Source of the DNA: SABI01 sp963677695
GTDB lineage: Bacteria > Spirochaetota > Spirochaetia > Sphaerochaetales > Sphaerochaetaceae
DNA: 64,000 bases
NCBI GenBank assembly: GCA_963677695.2
Contig: CAXXUJ010000001.1
Span: 1,798,001-1,862,000 of the forward strand
Direction of reading: 5' to 3'
Under the pieces are notes generated by a model. The model saw only the letters and a list, made by a program, of their open reading frames with translations. It did not search any database and was not told where the DNA came from. The position numbers and the translations under genes were made by a program. Positions 44,792-53,755 of the stretch are shown here, piece after piece. The stretch's first letter is position 1, and each line of letters opens with the position of its first letter.

Positions 44792-46171
44792 TCAATCTTT
44801 TTCTTTGTTTTCCGTTTTTTGCAATTCTTCAAATGCTAACTTTATAGGTGATAAGAAGGGTTCTGTAATTTCACCAGAAAGATTTTTCATCAGGGTTGAA
44901 GTATATCTCTTATCATTAAGTCGGTCTGGATCAAATGAAATAGACCGATAGGTTCTCTTAGAAAGCAATTCTATATTCACTATTTCAGATACAGCATGAG
45001 TCTTTCTATCTTCATACGGCAACTCACTATACAACTCAAAATCCTTTTCATCATATAGGTAAGCCTCGTATAAGTAGATTACCGCTCGAATATCACCTTT
45101 TGAGACTAAACCAGCAACCTCATTTATCATCCTATAGCTTGTAGTTCTTAAGGTTGAAAAAAACGGCTTTATTACAAATGATTTATCATTAAAGATTATG
45201 AAGAATGTGGACATCAAATCTCTAGCACCCATCCAATACATTGGGATGTGAGTCATTACAAACCATTTGTACAAGTCAAGGTTACTATCCATATCAATTT
45301 TTTCTCCAGAAGGAGAGAAAAAATTCTCTGATTTTAAATTGGCTCGTTCTTCTTCCCCTCTAAAAGTCACCATTCCCCTCTCTGCGGCTTTAATCTTTTT
45401 CTCTTTTTCGGAAAACACATAGTCAATTGTAAAAAGAATTTTACTTGAAAGAATTTCTCGAACATTTGAATCAATTGCTTTTTCAAGTTGCTGAAAATCA
45501 CAATTAGGTTCAACAAAAAAGGTGTTCAACTCTTGAAGGAATTTCCACATAGTATTAACCCCCTTTCGAATCATATCAAACATATCCACGGGCTTCTGTT
45601 CTCTATTATTGATAATCATATGCGTAACTGAGAAGTAAACTTCGATAGCACCATGAAAAGCAGAGAATAGCGAAATTAAGAGGGTATTAATATCTTCCTG
45701 TGGATGATGTTCATCATCGTACATTACCTTATGACTATAAACAATTGAAGATTCACCATAAATCTCTATGAAAAATAATCTAGTATAAGACGTTGGATGC
45801 TCATGAGTTTCTTCATTACGCTTATCAACGAACCACTGCATCCATGGAAGCTTAAGATATTTCTCACTCATCGCTAGGTAATATTTATTCTTTGAGCCGT
45901 TGGGGAGACAATTGTATAAGACAAAAGTGATATTGCGAAATTCTGAGAAAAAATTATCAAGATAGGAAATATTTTCGAATGATGGATTATCTAGCCTAAA
46001 ACGGTTTATATTTTTCAAAGCACTATAAAATTTCTGATATGCAGGTTGCATTCTTAATTCTTGAGCTTTATTTTTTTTCAAAACTTTCTCCTTCATCTTG
46101 ATATTTATGGACTTCCCTAAATCTCTCTTAGTATAGGACTCATGCGAAACGATAAGATTAAAGCCGTGCAT
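44792..46171 (-). CDS. Uncharacterised protein with HEPN-like RX4H motif
   Basis: A 459-aa largely helical, soluble protein. Around residues 110-125 is WMQWFVDKRNEETHEHP, whose R118-x4-H123 spacing and preceding aromatic helix match the catalytic motif of HEPN ribonucleases common in defence and toxin systems. The rest gives no recognisable domain. The start is uncertain: the ATG at 46171 has no clear ribosome site, and an internal ATG at residue 26 is possible. It is divergent from a serine recombinase, with a 24-bp palindrome between them. Confidence 0.6.
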   Translation of the reverse strand: MHGFNLIVSHESYTKRDLGKSINIKMKEKVLKKNKAQELRMQPAYQKFYSALKNINRFRLDNPSFENISYLDNFFSEFRNITFVLYNCLPNGSKNKYYLAMSEKYLKLPWMQWFVDKRNEETHEHPTSYTRLFFIEIYGESSIVYSHKVMYDDEHHPQEDINTLLISLFSAFHGAIEVYFSVTHMIINNREQKPVDMFDMIRKGVNTMWKFLQELNTFFVEPNCDFQQLEKAIDSNVREILSSKILFTIDYVFSEKEKKIKAAERGMVTFRGEEERANLKSENFFSPSGEKIDMDSNLDLYKWFVMTHIPMYWMGARDLMSTFFIIFNDKSFVIKPFFSTLRTTSYRMINEVAGLVSKGDIRAVIYLYEAYLYDEKDFELYSELPYEDRKTHAVSEIVNIELLSKRTYRSISFDPDRLNDKRYTSTLMKNLSGEITEPFLSPIKLAFEELQKTENKEKD

Positions 46172-46234
46172 GTTAATAATACCATATCATAATGAAACCC
46201 TAGATATAAACTCGTCAATGGGGTTAGCATATTA

Positions 46235-46258
46235 AACACAAAACGAACGTTATGTGTT
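46235..46258. promoter_or_regulatory. 24-bp near-perfect palindrome (operator or recombination site)
   Basis: The 24 bases from aacaca to tgtgtt match their own reverse complement at 20 positions around a central aa. The site lies in the divergent region, 64 bp upstream of the HEPN-like start and about 95 bp before the serine recombinase ATG. Its size and symmetry fit a crossover site of a serine recombinase or a dimeric repressor site. Confidence 0.6.
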
Positions 46259-46353
46259 GTCATAAAAACAACATTAAATGATTGACTTATTGTTTACTTT
46301 TTCATAAACTTTAAATATCTTTCATGGGTTTATTGGTGAATGGAGGATATTTT

Positions 46354-46950
46354 ATGAAAACATACGCTTATCTCAGAGTCAGTACTACAGATCAGGACAA
46401 CAAAAAGTTCAGGAATGATATCCTGTCCTATGCCAATGACAAGGAACTGGGAACTGTTACTTTTATTGAAGAGAAAATCTCAGGTACTAAGGATTGGAAG
46501 AAGAGGGAGCTTGGGAAGCTTATTGAAAAAGCAGAAGTCAATGATACCATCATAGTTCCAGAGCTCAGTAGACTAGCCAGAAGCGTTCCCCAGATTTACG
46601 AAATCATCTCAGCCTGTCAGCAGAAGGAAGTCTGGCTCCACATTATCAAGCAGAACATGATCATCAATGGCAAGAATGACATGACTACTAAAATTATGAT
46701 TTCTACGTTCTCCCTTATCGCAGAACTAGAAAAGGACTTCATTTCCATCAGAACAAAGGAAGCTCTTGCTGCTAAGATGAAGGCAGGATTAAAACTTGGA
46801 AGGCCTGTCGGCTCTAAGTCATCTAAGCTTGATGCTCATAAGGATGAGATCCTGGGCCTTCTTGAAATGGGAGTTACTAAGAAGAAAATAGCTGAGAAAT
46901 ATGATATCACTCCTCAGGGGCTTTATAGATGGATGAGGGGGAATGCTTGA
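46354..46950 (+). CDS. Serine recombinase (resolvase/invertase type)
   Basis: A 198-aa small serine recombinase. The nucleophile Ser is in YAYLRVSTTDQD, the catalytic Arg cluster is in VPELSRLARSV, and the long E-helix (EKDFISIRTKEALAAKMKAG) is followed by LGRPVGS and a C-terminal helix-turn-helix (GVTKKKIAEKYDITPQGLYRWM). The ATG at 46354 has a TGGAGGA site; the frame is open further upstream. It may resolve or invert DNA in the island; the 24-bp palindrome upstream is a candidate site. Confidence 0.92.
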   Translation: MKTYAYLRVSTTDQDNKKFRNDILSYANDKELGTVTFIEEKISGTKDWKKRELGKLIEKAEVNDTIIVPELSRLARSVPQIYEIISACQQKEVWLHIIKQNMIINGKNDMTTKIMISTFSLIAELEKDFISIRTKEALAAKMKAGLKLGRPVGSKSSKLDAHKDEILGLLEMGVTKKKIAEKYDITPQGLYRWMRGNA

Positions 46951-46973
46951 GTCTCATTAAATATCTCTTCTCA

Positions 46974-49900
46974 TCAATCTAGATAGTAGGCATAGGCTCT
47001 TCCAATACTACCTGCATCAATACTAGAGCCGATGACTCCCGTAATACAAAACTCGTCACTTATATCTACTTGTGGAACACCTTGGTTATAATCTATACCC
47101 TCAAATTCCGAAAGCTTATGCAATTCACGCCAAACCCCATACTCATTTTTTCTATACAGATAAGCCATGTTAGGGTATTCATCACTCTCTGTATAAGCAC
47201 CAACTACCGCATAATCCCCACTGATTGCAACAGTACGTCCATAGCGATCCCCAAAAGATCTCTGAGAAGCTATAGGTAATCTACCTCCTGTCCATAGGCC
47301 AGTATCTTGCAATTTAAAAACGTAAGCTCTACCTTCATTGCTCTGGTTCGGTGCTCCGACAATCAATGAATCATCATCCATTGCTATAGCAGAACCAAAC
47401 ATGCCCATAAGCCAATCATCTGATTCTATCTTTTGGGATTGATTCCAAACACCGTCATCATCAAGTATATAGACATAGGCCCTTCCTGTGTCTGGATAAA
47501 TCCCATACGTAGAAAAAGGCGCGGTTACAATTGCATTATCGTTACTTATTGCTACAGAAAAACCGAAACAGTCATCTTCAACTATATCTGTTGGGATTAA
47601 TTTGTTTATTTCTTCCCATTTCCCTGACTCTACATTGTACTTAAAAATATATGCACTTCCACTATTTGAACCATTGTCATCGTTTCGATAGGCTCCGACG
47701 ATTGCATAATCTCCGCAGATATCAATCGATCTACCAAAACTATCTCCAGCTTCACCATCTGAAGCTAAGATTTTATCTTCTTCTCTCCATATCCCTGTAA
47801 TCGCATCTTTTCTGAATATATAGGCACTACCTGAGCTAGTGCCATTATCATCATCTCCAGTTGCACCAATAATAAGTAAATCTTCTTTCATACTGATGTA
47901 TGCCCCGAACCAATCATTTACTTCTCCATCTGAAGCCTGTAGTGTTGCAACATCTCTCCAGTGCCCATTATATCTGTTGAAAATTATTACACTCCCTGTA
48001 TTACTATCTGTGGTGCCTATACCAAGTGCCAATTCCCCGTTCCCAACTGTCACCGATGAAACTGAAGGGAAGTACTTACTAGATTGTGTTGATAAGTTTG
48101 TGGTTCTTCTCACGCCTACATTGCCATCATCAGAACTACTGAAAAGGTAATTCTCGCAATAAATATCGTCATCGATTTCAACTTTTAAGGATACGCCATG
48201 AAGTCCTTTTGAAGTCCCAATATTTGTCTCACTAAAGGTGTCACCTAAAACTAAATTTTCTGAATTGGATACTAATTCTCCATCTAGATACCATGAAAAT
48301 TGGGCATTTGAATATGTCACTGGGGAAACTATTGTAGAAAAATTACCATATACATCTGTAATAACGGGTTCACCATTCCAATCATCAGGAGTCTGAATAG
48401 ATACAGTATAATGGGTGCGCTCGTCAATAATGATGCCACCAGTTCCCCCAATAGTGTATGAAGCAACAGCTAATTCAGAATCAGGCATTGTGGCTCTTGT
48501 TGCATAAGCTGTGATTGTTGTTTCCTCAGTAGAGGTTAATGATAAAGGGCTATCATAAAGAGTACCCCCAACTCTAGGGTCTGATCCATCAGTGGTGTAA
48601 AAGATGGAAGATTCAGGGGTAGAACAAGATAACGTTAAATCAAATATATCACTGTAGACTCCACTTTCACGAGAGAATGTTGGTGTTGCTGTTTGAATTA
48701 CATAATCAGCAACTACTGTTTCAGAGTCTACATACCCATCCTTTATTGCATATGCCTTGATAGTCATTGTTTCATCAATAAATAGAGGTTCTGTATAGAC
48801 TGAACTGTACTGATCAGGAATAGTCCCATCTAGAGTGTAATAAATTGTTGATCCTTCTGTTGTGGTTGCTATAGTCACTGTTTGAGGTGATGAATAGGAG
48901 CCAGCAATTGGGTTGAAACTAGGGTTTGAAACTGCTGAGATAGATACTATGGTATACGTTTCTGAAGCAACAATGGAGTTGGTCATATTATCCTCACATG
49001 ATATTGCTTTGACCGTTGTTGTTTCACTAATTTCAAGGGGAGATGTATACTCAAGACTGCTTGCAGTTGGGGGTTCTCCATCTAGGGTATAGTAAATTGT
49101 AGAACCAGTGACACTTGATGATAAAGTTACGTACTGAGTTGATCCATAAGTTCCAGCTCTTGGACTAAATGATGGTGGAGCAGTCCTGATATTATAGACA
49201 GCAGATGCAATTTCTGAATCTCCAAAACTTTCATGCACTGCTATTGCTTCTAGGGTGGTGTTTTGACTAATGGCAATTGGTGTTTCATACAACGATTGTG
49301 ATACCCATCCATCCGTAGAGTAATAGATATCAGCTCCTGAGGTAGCACTAGTGATACTTACAGTCTGAGAGGATTCATACGTACCAGCATCTACAGAAAA
49401 AGTGGGAGTGGCTACTGCTACTTCAAAATCTGCTGAGCTTACGGAAGAAGCAAACATATCATCTCTCACGGCAATTGCCTTTACTGTTTTGCTGAAAGGT
49501 AATGTAAATGGAGCTGAGTATTCAGTACTTTCAAGTGAAGGTTCTGTGCCGTCAGTAGTAAAATAGATTGTAGCACCTTCTGTAGTTGTTTCTAAGGTGA
49601 TCAATTGTTCTAAGGATATTCTTCCTCCATCAGGTGAAATTGTAGGAGCTTCAACAGGGAAGAAGTATTCAGGAAGTATAAAGGTTCCTATGGAAGTTAG
49701 GTCAGCATAGACATTTATCTGCTCCATCATGGTGAGCCCTATCTGTGTTCCTTCTGAGTTGTAAAACTTGACATTGAGTGAGTAAGACCCCGTTGGAATA
49801 CCAGCAAAGTCAGCTGTTAACGTTTTCATATCATCTACTGTTACCGCATCAGAGGCATATGCCGTATAGGAACTTACTTCATCTACTGCTGGTGAAATTG

Positions 49901-50360
49901 TACCAGTGATAGAATATACTGAAGTCACATCCTGAGGCCATTTGATAGTCATCAAAAGACTACCTGTACCTGCAGGATAATCAAGATTAAAGGTAGCTGA
50001 TGTAGTTTCAGTTGCTTCAATTAGAACATTTTGAGTTGTTGTTTGAACAATATCTCCAGATTCATTCAGACCATCAACAGTAATGCTCCAAGACCCAACT
50101 ACAAGTTTATCTACAGTTATAGGACTGACAGAAGAAATCACAGGTTCAAAGGATTCTCCACCTGGGCCTGTCCCAGTAACCCTATAGGAAGTGATTGTTA
50201 AATCTTCAAGAGTAGGCTCAATTGTCCTTGTTTCTCCTGTATTGGTTGAAACTGTGAGACTTCCATACTCAGAGTTGGTCTCACCAAGGAAATCACAAGA
50301 TATAAGAGCTACCAGCAGAAAGACGGTAATTGAAAAACCAACAATTGCTTTCTTCAACAT
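46974..50360 (-). CDS. Large surface lipoprotein with chitobiase-like and FG-GAP repeats
   Basis: An 1128-aa lipoprotein. The signal peptide ends in lipobox ALISC. After about 220 residues come five repeats of the chitobiase/hexosaminidase C-terminal type, each with a YYTLDG- or YFTTDG-like core (for example GSTIYYTLDGTIPD). The last 400 residues carry about six or seven FG-GAP-like blades (DWFGAYISMKEDLLIIGA, DSFGRSIDICGDYAIVGA), which would form a beta-propeller as in integrin alpha chains. The ATG at 50360 has a TTGGAGG site. The architecture suggests a surface adhesin or glycan-binding cargo protein of the island. Confidence 0.85.
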   Translation of the reverse strand: MLKKAIVGFSITVFLLVALISCDFLGETNSEYGSLTVSTNTGETRTIEPTLEDLTITSYRVTGTGPGGESFEPVISSVSPITVDKLVVGSWSITVDGLNESGDIVQTTTQNVLIEATETTSATFNLDYPAGTGSLLMTIKWPQDVTSVYSITGTISPAVDEVSSYTAYASDAVTVDDMKTLTADFAGIPTGSYSLNVKFYNSEGTQIGLTMMEQINVYADLTSIGTFILPEYFFPVEAPTISPDGGRISLEQLITLETTTEGATIYFTTDGTEPSLESTEYSAPFTLPFSKTVKAIAVRDDMFASSVSSADFEVAVATPTFSVDAGTYESSQTVSITSATSGADIYYSTDGWVSQSLYETPIAISQNTTLEAIAVHESFGDSEIASAVYNIRTAPPSFSPRAGTYGSTQYVTLSSSVTGSTIYYTLDGEPPTASSLEYTSPLEISETTTVKAISCEDNMTNSIVASETYTIVSISAVSNPSFNPIAGSYSSPQTVTIATTTEGSTIYYTLDGTIPDQYSSVYTEPLFIDETMTIKAYAIKDGYVDSETVVADYVIQTATPTFSRESGVYSDIFDLTLSCSTPESSIFYTTDGSDPRVGGTLYDSPLSLTSTEETTITAYATRATMPDSELAVASYTIGGTGGIIIDERTHYTVSIQTPDDWNGEPVITDVYGNFSTIVSPVTYSNAQFSWYLDGELVSNSENLVLGDTFSETNIGTSKGLHGVSLKVEIDDDIYCENYLFSSSDDGNVGVRRTTNLSTQSSKYFPSVSSVTVGNGELALGIGTTDSNTGSVIIFNRYNGHWRDVATLQASDGEVNDWFGAYISMKEDLLIIGATGDDDNGTSSGSAYIFRKDAITGIWREEDKILASDGEAGDSFGRSIDICGDYAIVGAYRNDDNGSNSGSAYIFKYNVESGKWEEINKLIPTDIVEDDCFGFSVAISNDNAIVTAPFSTYGIYPDTGRAYVYILDDDGVWNQSQKIESDDWLMGMFGSAIAMDDDSLIVGAPNQSNEGRAYVFKLQDTGLWTGGRLPIASQRSFGDRYGRTVAISGDYAVVGAYTESDEYPNMAYLYRKNEYGVWRELHKLSEFEGIDYNQGVPQVDISDEFCITGVIGSSIDAGSIGRAYAYYLD

Positions 50361-50820
50361 AAACAGCCTCCAAAACAGGAATACTATACGTATTCCATGT
50401 CTCATTCATTAGTGCAATGAAATCTATAAATGCTTCTCAAGAAAGATAAAGTAGGGTTGAATTAACCAAGCATTGTTTATATAAGCCTCTAAATATTAAC
50501 ATGAATTACATTATTCATAAAGGGTTGTTAACACTATTTGAAAAAGATCTCAGGAAAATTAGAAGTTCTATGACGTATACATGTACATATCATTCAGGTA
50601 GTCAACTACAGCCTTCCAGTTAGGAAACTCCTCTGAACCAAAGTGAATCAATTATCCTGCCCCTAGAAACTGTATAGATTTCCTTTTTCAATTCAATGAA
50701 GGAATTCGTTAAAAATGAGATTTTCTTCATTCTCTTTGCGTCGTTAATGAAAAATATGGTATATTACACGTAAAGCAATGGTCAAGAAAAAACCCAAATA
50801 AGGACATTTCGAAATAACAT
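50361..50820. other. 460-bp intergenic region upstream of hsdM
   Basis: An AT-rich divergent region between the lipoprotein and the restriction operon. It contains a likely hsdM promoter (50736-50765) and one copy of the motif ttaacactat near 50529, which also occurs at 41163 and 44669. No other gene or structured element is evident. Confidence 0.6.
50736..50765 (+). promoter_or_regulatory. Probable promoter of the hsdMSR operon
   Basis: A -35-like TTGCGT and -10 TATATT are separated by 18 bp and lie about 55 bp before the hsdM ATG. Confidence 0.5.
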
Positions 50821-52539
50821 ATGAATAAGCTTACTCTACAACAGTTAGAATCTTTCCTCTGGGAGACCGCAGACATCCTCAGGGGCAATATGGATGCATC
50901 AGAGTTCAAGGACTACATCTTTGGTATGATGTTCCTTAAACGGCTCTCAGATTCGTTTGAAGAAGCTCAGGAATCAGTAGTCCAGCATTACCTTTCAACA
51001 GGGAAATCAAAGGCAGATGCAGTAGACCTCGCTAATGATGAAGATGAGTACGATAAGACCTTTTTTGTTCCTGAACGTGCTAGGTGGGGATACCTCAAAG
51101 ACCTTAAGCACGATATTGGCTCCGAACTGAATAAAGCAACAGAAGCAATAGAAGAATACAATCCTTCTTTGGAGGGAGTGCTGGTATCCATTGATTTCAA
51201 TATCAAGAACAAACTCTCTGATGCGAAACTGAGAGACCTGTTATCACACTTCTCGAAATACAGATTGCGTAATGAAGATTTTGAAGCCCCAGATCTCTTG
51301 GGTTCAGCTTATGAATATCTCATCAAGCAGTTTGCGGATTCAGCAGGCAAGAAAGGTGGAGAATTCTATACCCCAAGTGAAGTAGTTCTCTTGTTAGTTT
51401 CTTTGTTGAAACCTCATGCAGGTATGAAGGTATACGACCCAACAGTGGGCTCTGGAGGTATGTTGGTTACTACACGGAACTATCTAGCTAGTCATGGTGA
51501 TAACCCTGCAAACCTTTCCTTGTATGGTCAGGAGATGAATCTAAATACGTGGGCAATCTGCAAGATGAACATGTTTCTACACGGGGTGTTCAATGCAGAT
51601 ATACGTAAAGGCGATACCTTAAGAGAACCACAGCATACTCATAGTGGAGAGTTAATGGTATTTGACAGGGTTATTGCGAATCCTCCCTTCAGTTTGAAGA
51701 AATGGGGAAAAGATGAAGCCGATAATGATCCGTATGGAAGGTTTCCCTATGGAACTCCTCCGAAAGATGCAGGTGACCTCGCTTTCATTCAGCATATGAT
51801 TGCATCTGTTAATGCAGAAGGGATGATGGGTGTTGTAGTCCCTCATGGTGTTCTGTTCCGTGGTTCCAGTGAAAAAGAGATACGAAAGGGAATACTTGAA
51901 GATGACTTACTTGAAGCTGTCATAGGGTTGCCCTCCTCATTGTTCTATGGAACAGGAATTCCTGCAGCGCTGCTAATCATCAATAAAAAGAAATCTTCAG
52001 AGAGGAAACAGAAAGTTCTCTTCATCAATGGAGAACTTGAGTATCAGGAAGGAAAGAATCAGAATAAATTAAGACCTCAGGATATTGAGAAGATCGTATC
52101 TACCTTTGATAGCTATGAAGACCTGAAGAGATATTCTAAGGTGGTGACTCTCGATGAGATTCGAGAGAATGACTACAACCTTAACATCAGAAGATATGCA
52201 GATACCTCTCCCCCTCCAGAAAACTATGATGTACGTGCAATTCTGAATGGTGGTATTCCTGTCAGTGAAGTTGAAGATGAATATATCCAAGAAACTCTAC
52301 AGGGAATGGATGTCAGTTGTGTCTTTGTTCGTAGAGATTCTGACTACTACGACTTCAAGAGTGAGATAGAAACTAAAGAACAGATAAGGGACTATCTCGA
52401 AACAGCTGACCAGCAAGTTATCTCTCAATTTGAACGATGGTGGGATAAGTATCGGGTTTCATTACATCAACTTGATAATGAAGTTAGTAAAGCAGAAGAG
52501 GTTATGTGGGGATACCTGAAGGAACTTGGTTATGAATAA
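50821..52539 (+). CDS. hsdM: Type I restriction-modification methyltransferase subunit
   Basis: N6-adenine DNA methyltransferase subunit of a type I system (572 aa). The N-terminal helical domain (LESFLWETADILRGN) is followed by the SAM motif DPTVGSGGML (D206) and the catalytic NPPF (287-290). It forms the modification complex with HsdS. It overlaps hsdS by eight bases and begins the hsdM-hsdS-hsdR operon. Confidence 0.97.
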   Translation: MNKLTLQQLESFLWETADILRGNMDASEFKDYIFGMMFLKRLSDSFEEAQESVVQHYLSTGKSKADAVDLANDEDEYDKTFFVPERARWGYLKDLKHDIGSELNKATEAIEEYNPSLEGVLVSIDFNIKNKLSDAKLRDLLSHFSKYRLRNEDFEAPDLLGSAYEYLIKQFADSAGKKGGEFYTPSEVVLLLVSLLKPHAGMKVYDPTVGSGGMLVTTRNYLASHGDNPANLSLYGQEMNLNTWAICKMNMFLHGVFNADIRKGDTLREPQHTHSGELMVFDRVIANPPFSLKKWGKDEADNDPYGRFPYGTPPKDAGDLAFIQHMIASVNAEGMMGVVVPHGVLFRGSSEKEIRKGILEDDLLEAVIGLPSSLFYGTGIPAALLIINKKKSSERKQKVLFINGELEYQEGKNQNKLRPQDIEKIVSTFDSYEDLKRYSKVVTLDEIRENDYNLNIRRYADTSPPPENYDVRAILNGGIPVSEVEDEYIQETLQGMDVSCVFVRRDSDYYDFKSEIETKEQIRDYLETADQQVISQFERWWDKYRVSLHQLDNEVSKAEEVMWGYLKELGYE

Positions 52540-53755
52540 TATTATAGTTCCAGAGGGGTGGATGATATTTCCTTTGAAAAAACACTCAACAAGAGTAAAG
52601 AGAAAAAACAAAGAACTTAACACTAATATACTGACAGCATCGGCACAACATGGACTTGTGAACCAAAAGCTATTTTTTAATAAAACCGTAGCAAGTGCTG
52701 ATATTTCTAATTACACTGTGTTACACAAAGATGATTTTGCATATAACAAAAGCTATTCAAACGGTTACCCTGTAGGTGTAATAAGAAGATTAACTCGATA
52801 TAAAAAAGGTATCCTCTCACCTCTATATATTTGTTTCACTATTAAATCAGAACAAATTGATAATGATTTTCTTACATATCATTTTGATTCATATTGGTTT
52901 GAAAGACAGTTAAATTCTGTTGTACAAGAAGGAGCAAGAGCACATGGCCTTCTTAATATTTCTGTTGATGACTTTTTTAACAGATTACTCCTTCTACCTC
53001 CGCTCCTAGAACAAAAAAAAATAGCAGAAATCCTTACCTCAGTTGATAATCTCATTGAGAAAACCCAATCCCAAATCAACAAACTCCAAGACCTGAAAAG
53101 GGGAACGATGAACGAACTTCTTACCCGTGGAATCGGTCATACAGAGTTTAAAGATAGTCCTGTTGGAAGGATTCCGAAGGAGTGGGGAGTAAAAAGACTT
53201 GGCGCGTTGGCAGAGTTCCATAATGGACATGGATTTAAAGCATCTAAATGGGAAGAAAATGGTTTTCCGATAATACGTATTCAAAACTTAAATGGAAGTT
53301 TGGATTTTAACTACTATCAAGGCAATGTAGATAAAAGATGGTTTATTCCTAAAGGGACATTACTATTTGCATGGAGTGGTCAAAGAGGAAAATCTTTCGG
53401 CGCTAGAATTTGGAAAGGGAAAGATGGAGTTCTGAACCAGCATATTTTTAAAGTTGAGCCAAATGCCTTGTTGATAGTAAAAGATTTCCTGCTGGTATTA
53501 CTGAAGCATGTTCAGATTGAAATAGAGAAGGATGCACATGGATTTAAGGATTCTTTTATGCATGTAACCAAAGGAGATTTAGTTGAAAGAATTGTTAGTC
53601 TCCCACCGCTAAAGGAACAACAAAAAATTGCATCCGTTCTCTCTTCAATTGATAATACCATCGAAGAGAAACAGCGCAAACTTGAACAAACCAAGAATCT
53701 TAAGAAATCTCTCATGCAAGACCTCCTCACAGGAAAAATAAGAGTTCCACTATGA
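52532..53755 (+). CDS. hsdS: Type I restriction-modification specificity subunit
   Basis: A 407-aa specificity subunit with two target-recognition domains and two conserved coiled-coil regions. TRD1 covers about residues 1-160 and ends in PPLLEQKKIAEILTSVDNLI; TRD2 runs from about 220 to 360 and ends in PPLKEQQKIASVLSSIDNTI. It is full length, so the system should recognise a bipartite site that cannot be read from the sequence. The ATG at 52532 has AAGGA upstream; the TTG at 52526 is less likely. Confidence 0.95.
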   Translation: MNNIIVPEGWMIFPLKKHSTRVKRKNKELNTNILTASAQHGLVNQKLFFNKTVASADISNYTVLHKDDFAYNKSYSNGYPVGVIRRLTRYKKGILSPLYICFTIKSEQIDNDFLTYHFDSYWFERQLNSVVQEGARAHGLLNISVDDFFNRLLLLPPLLEQKKIAEILTSVDNLIEKTQSQINKLQDLKRGTMNELLTRGIGHTEFKDSPVGRIPKEWGVKRLGALAEFHNGHGFKASKWEENGFPIIRIQNLNGSLDFNYYQGNVDKRWFIPKGTLLFAWSGQRGKSFGARIWKGKDGVLNQHIFKVEPNALLIVKDFLLVLLKHVQIEIEKDAHGFKDSFMHVTKGDLVERIVSLPPLKEQQKIASVLSSIDNTIEEKQRKLEQTKNLKKSLMQDLLTGKIRVPL

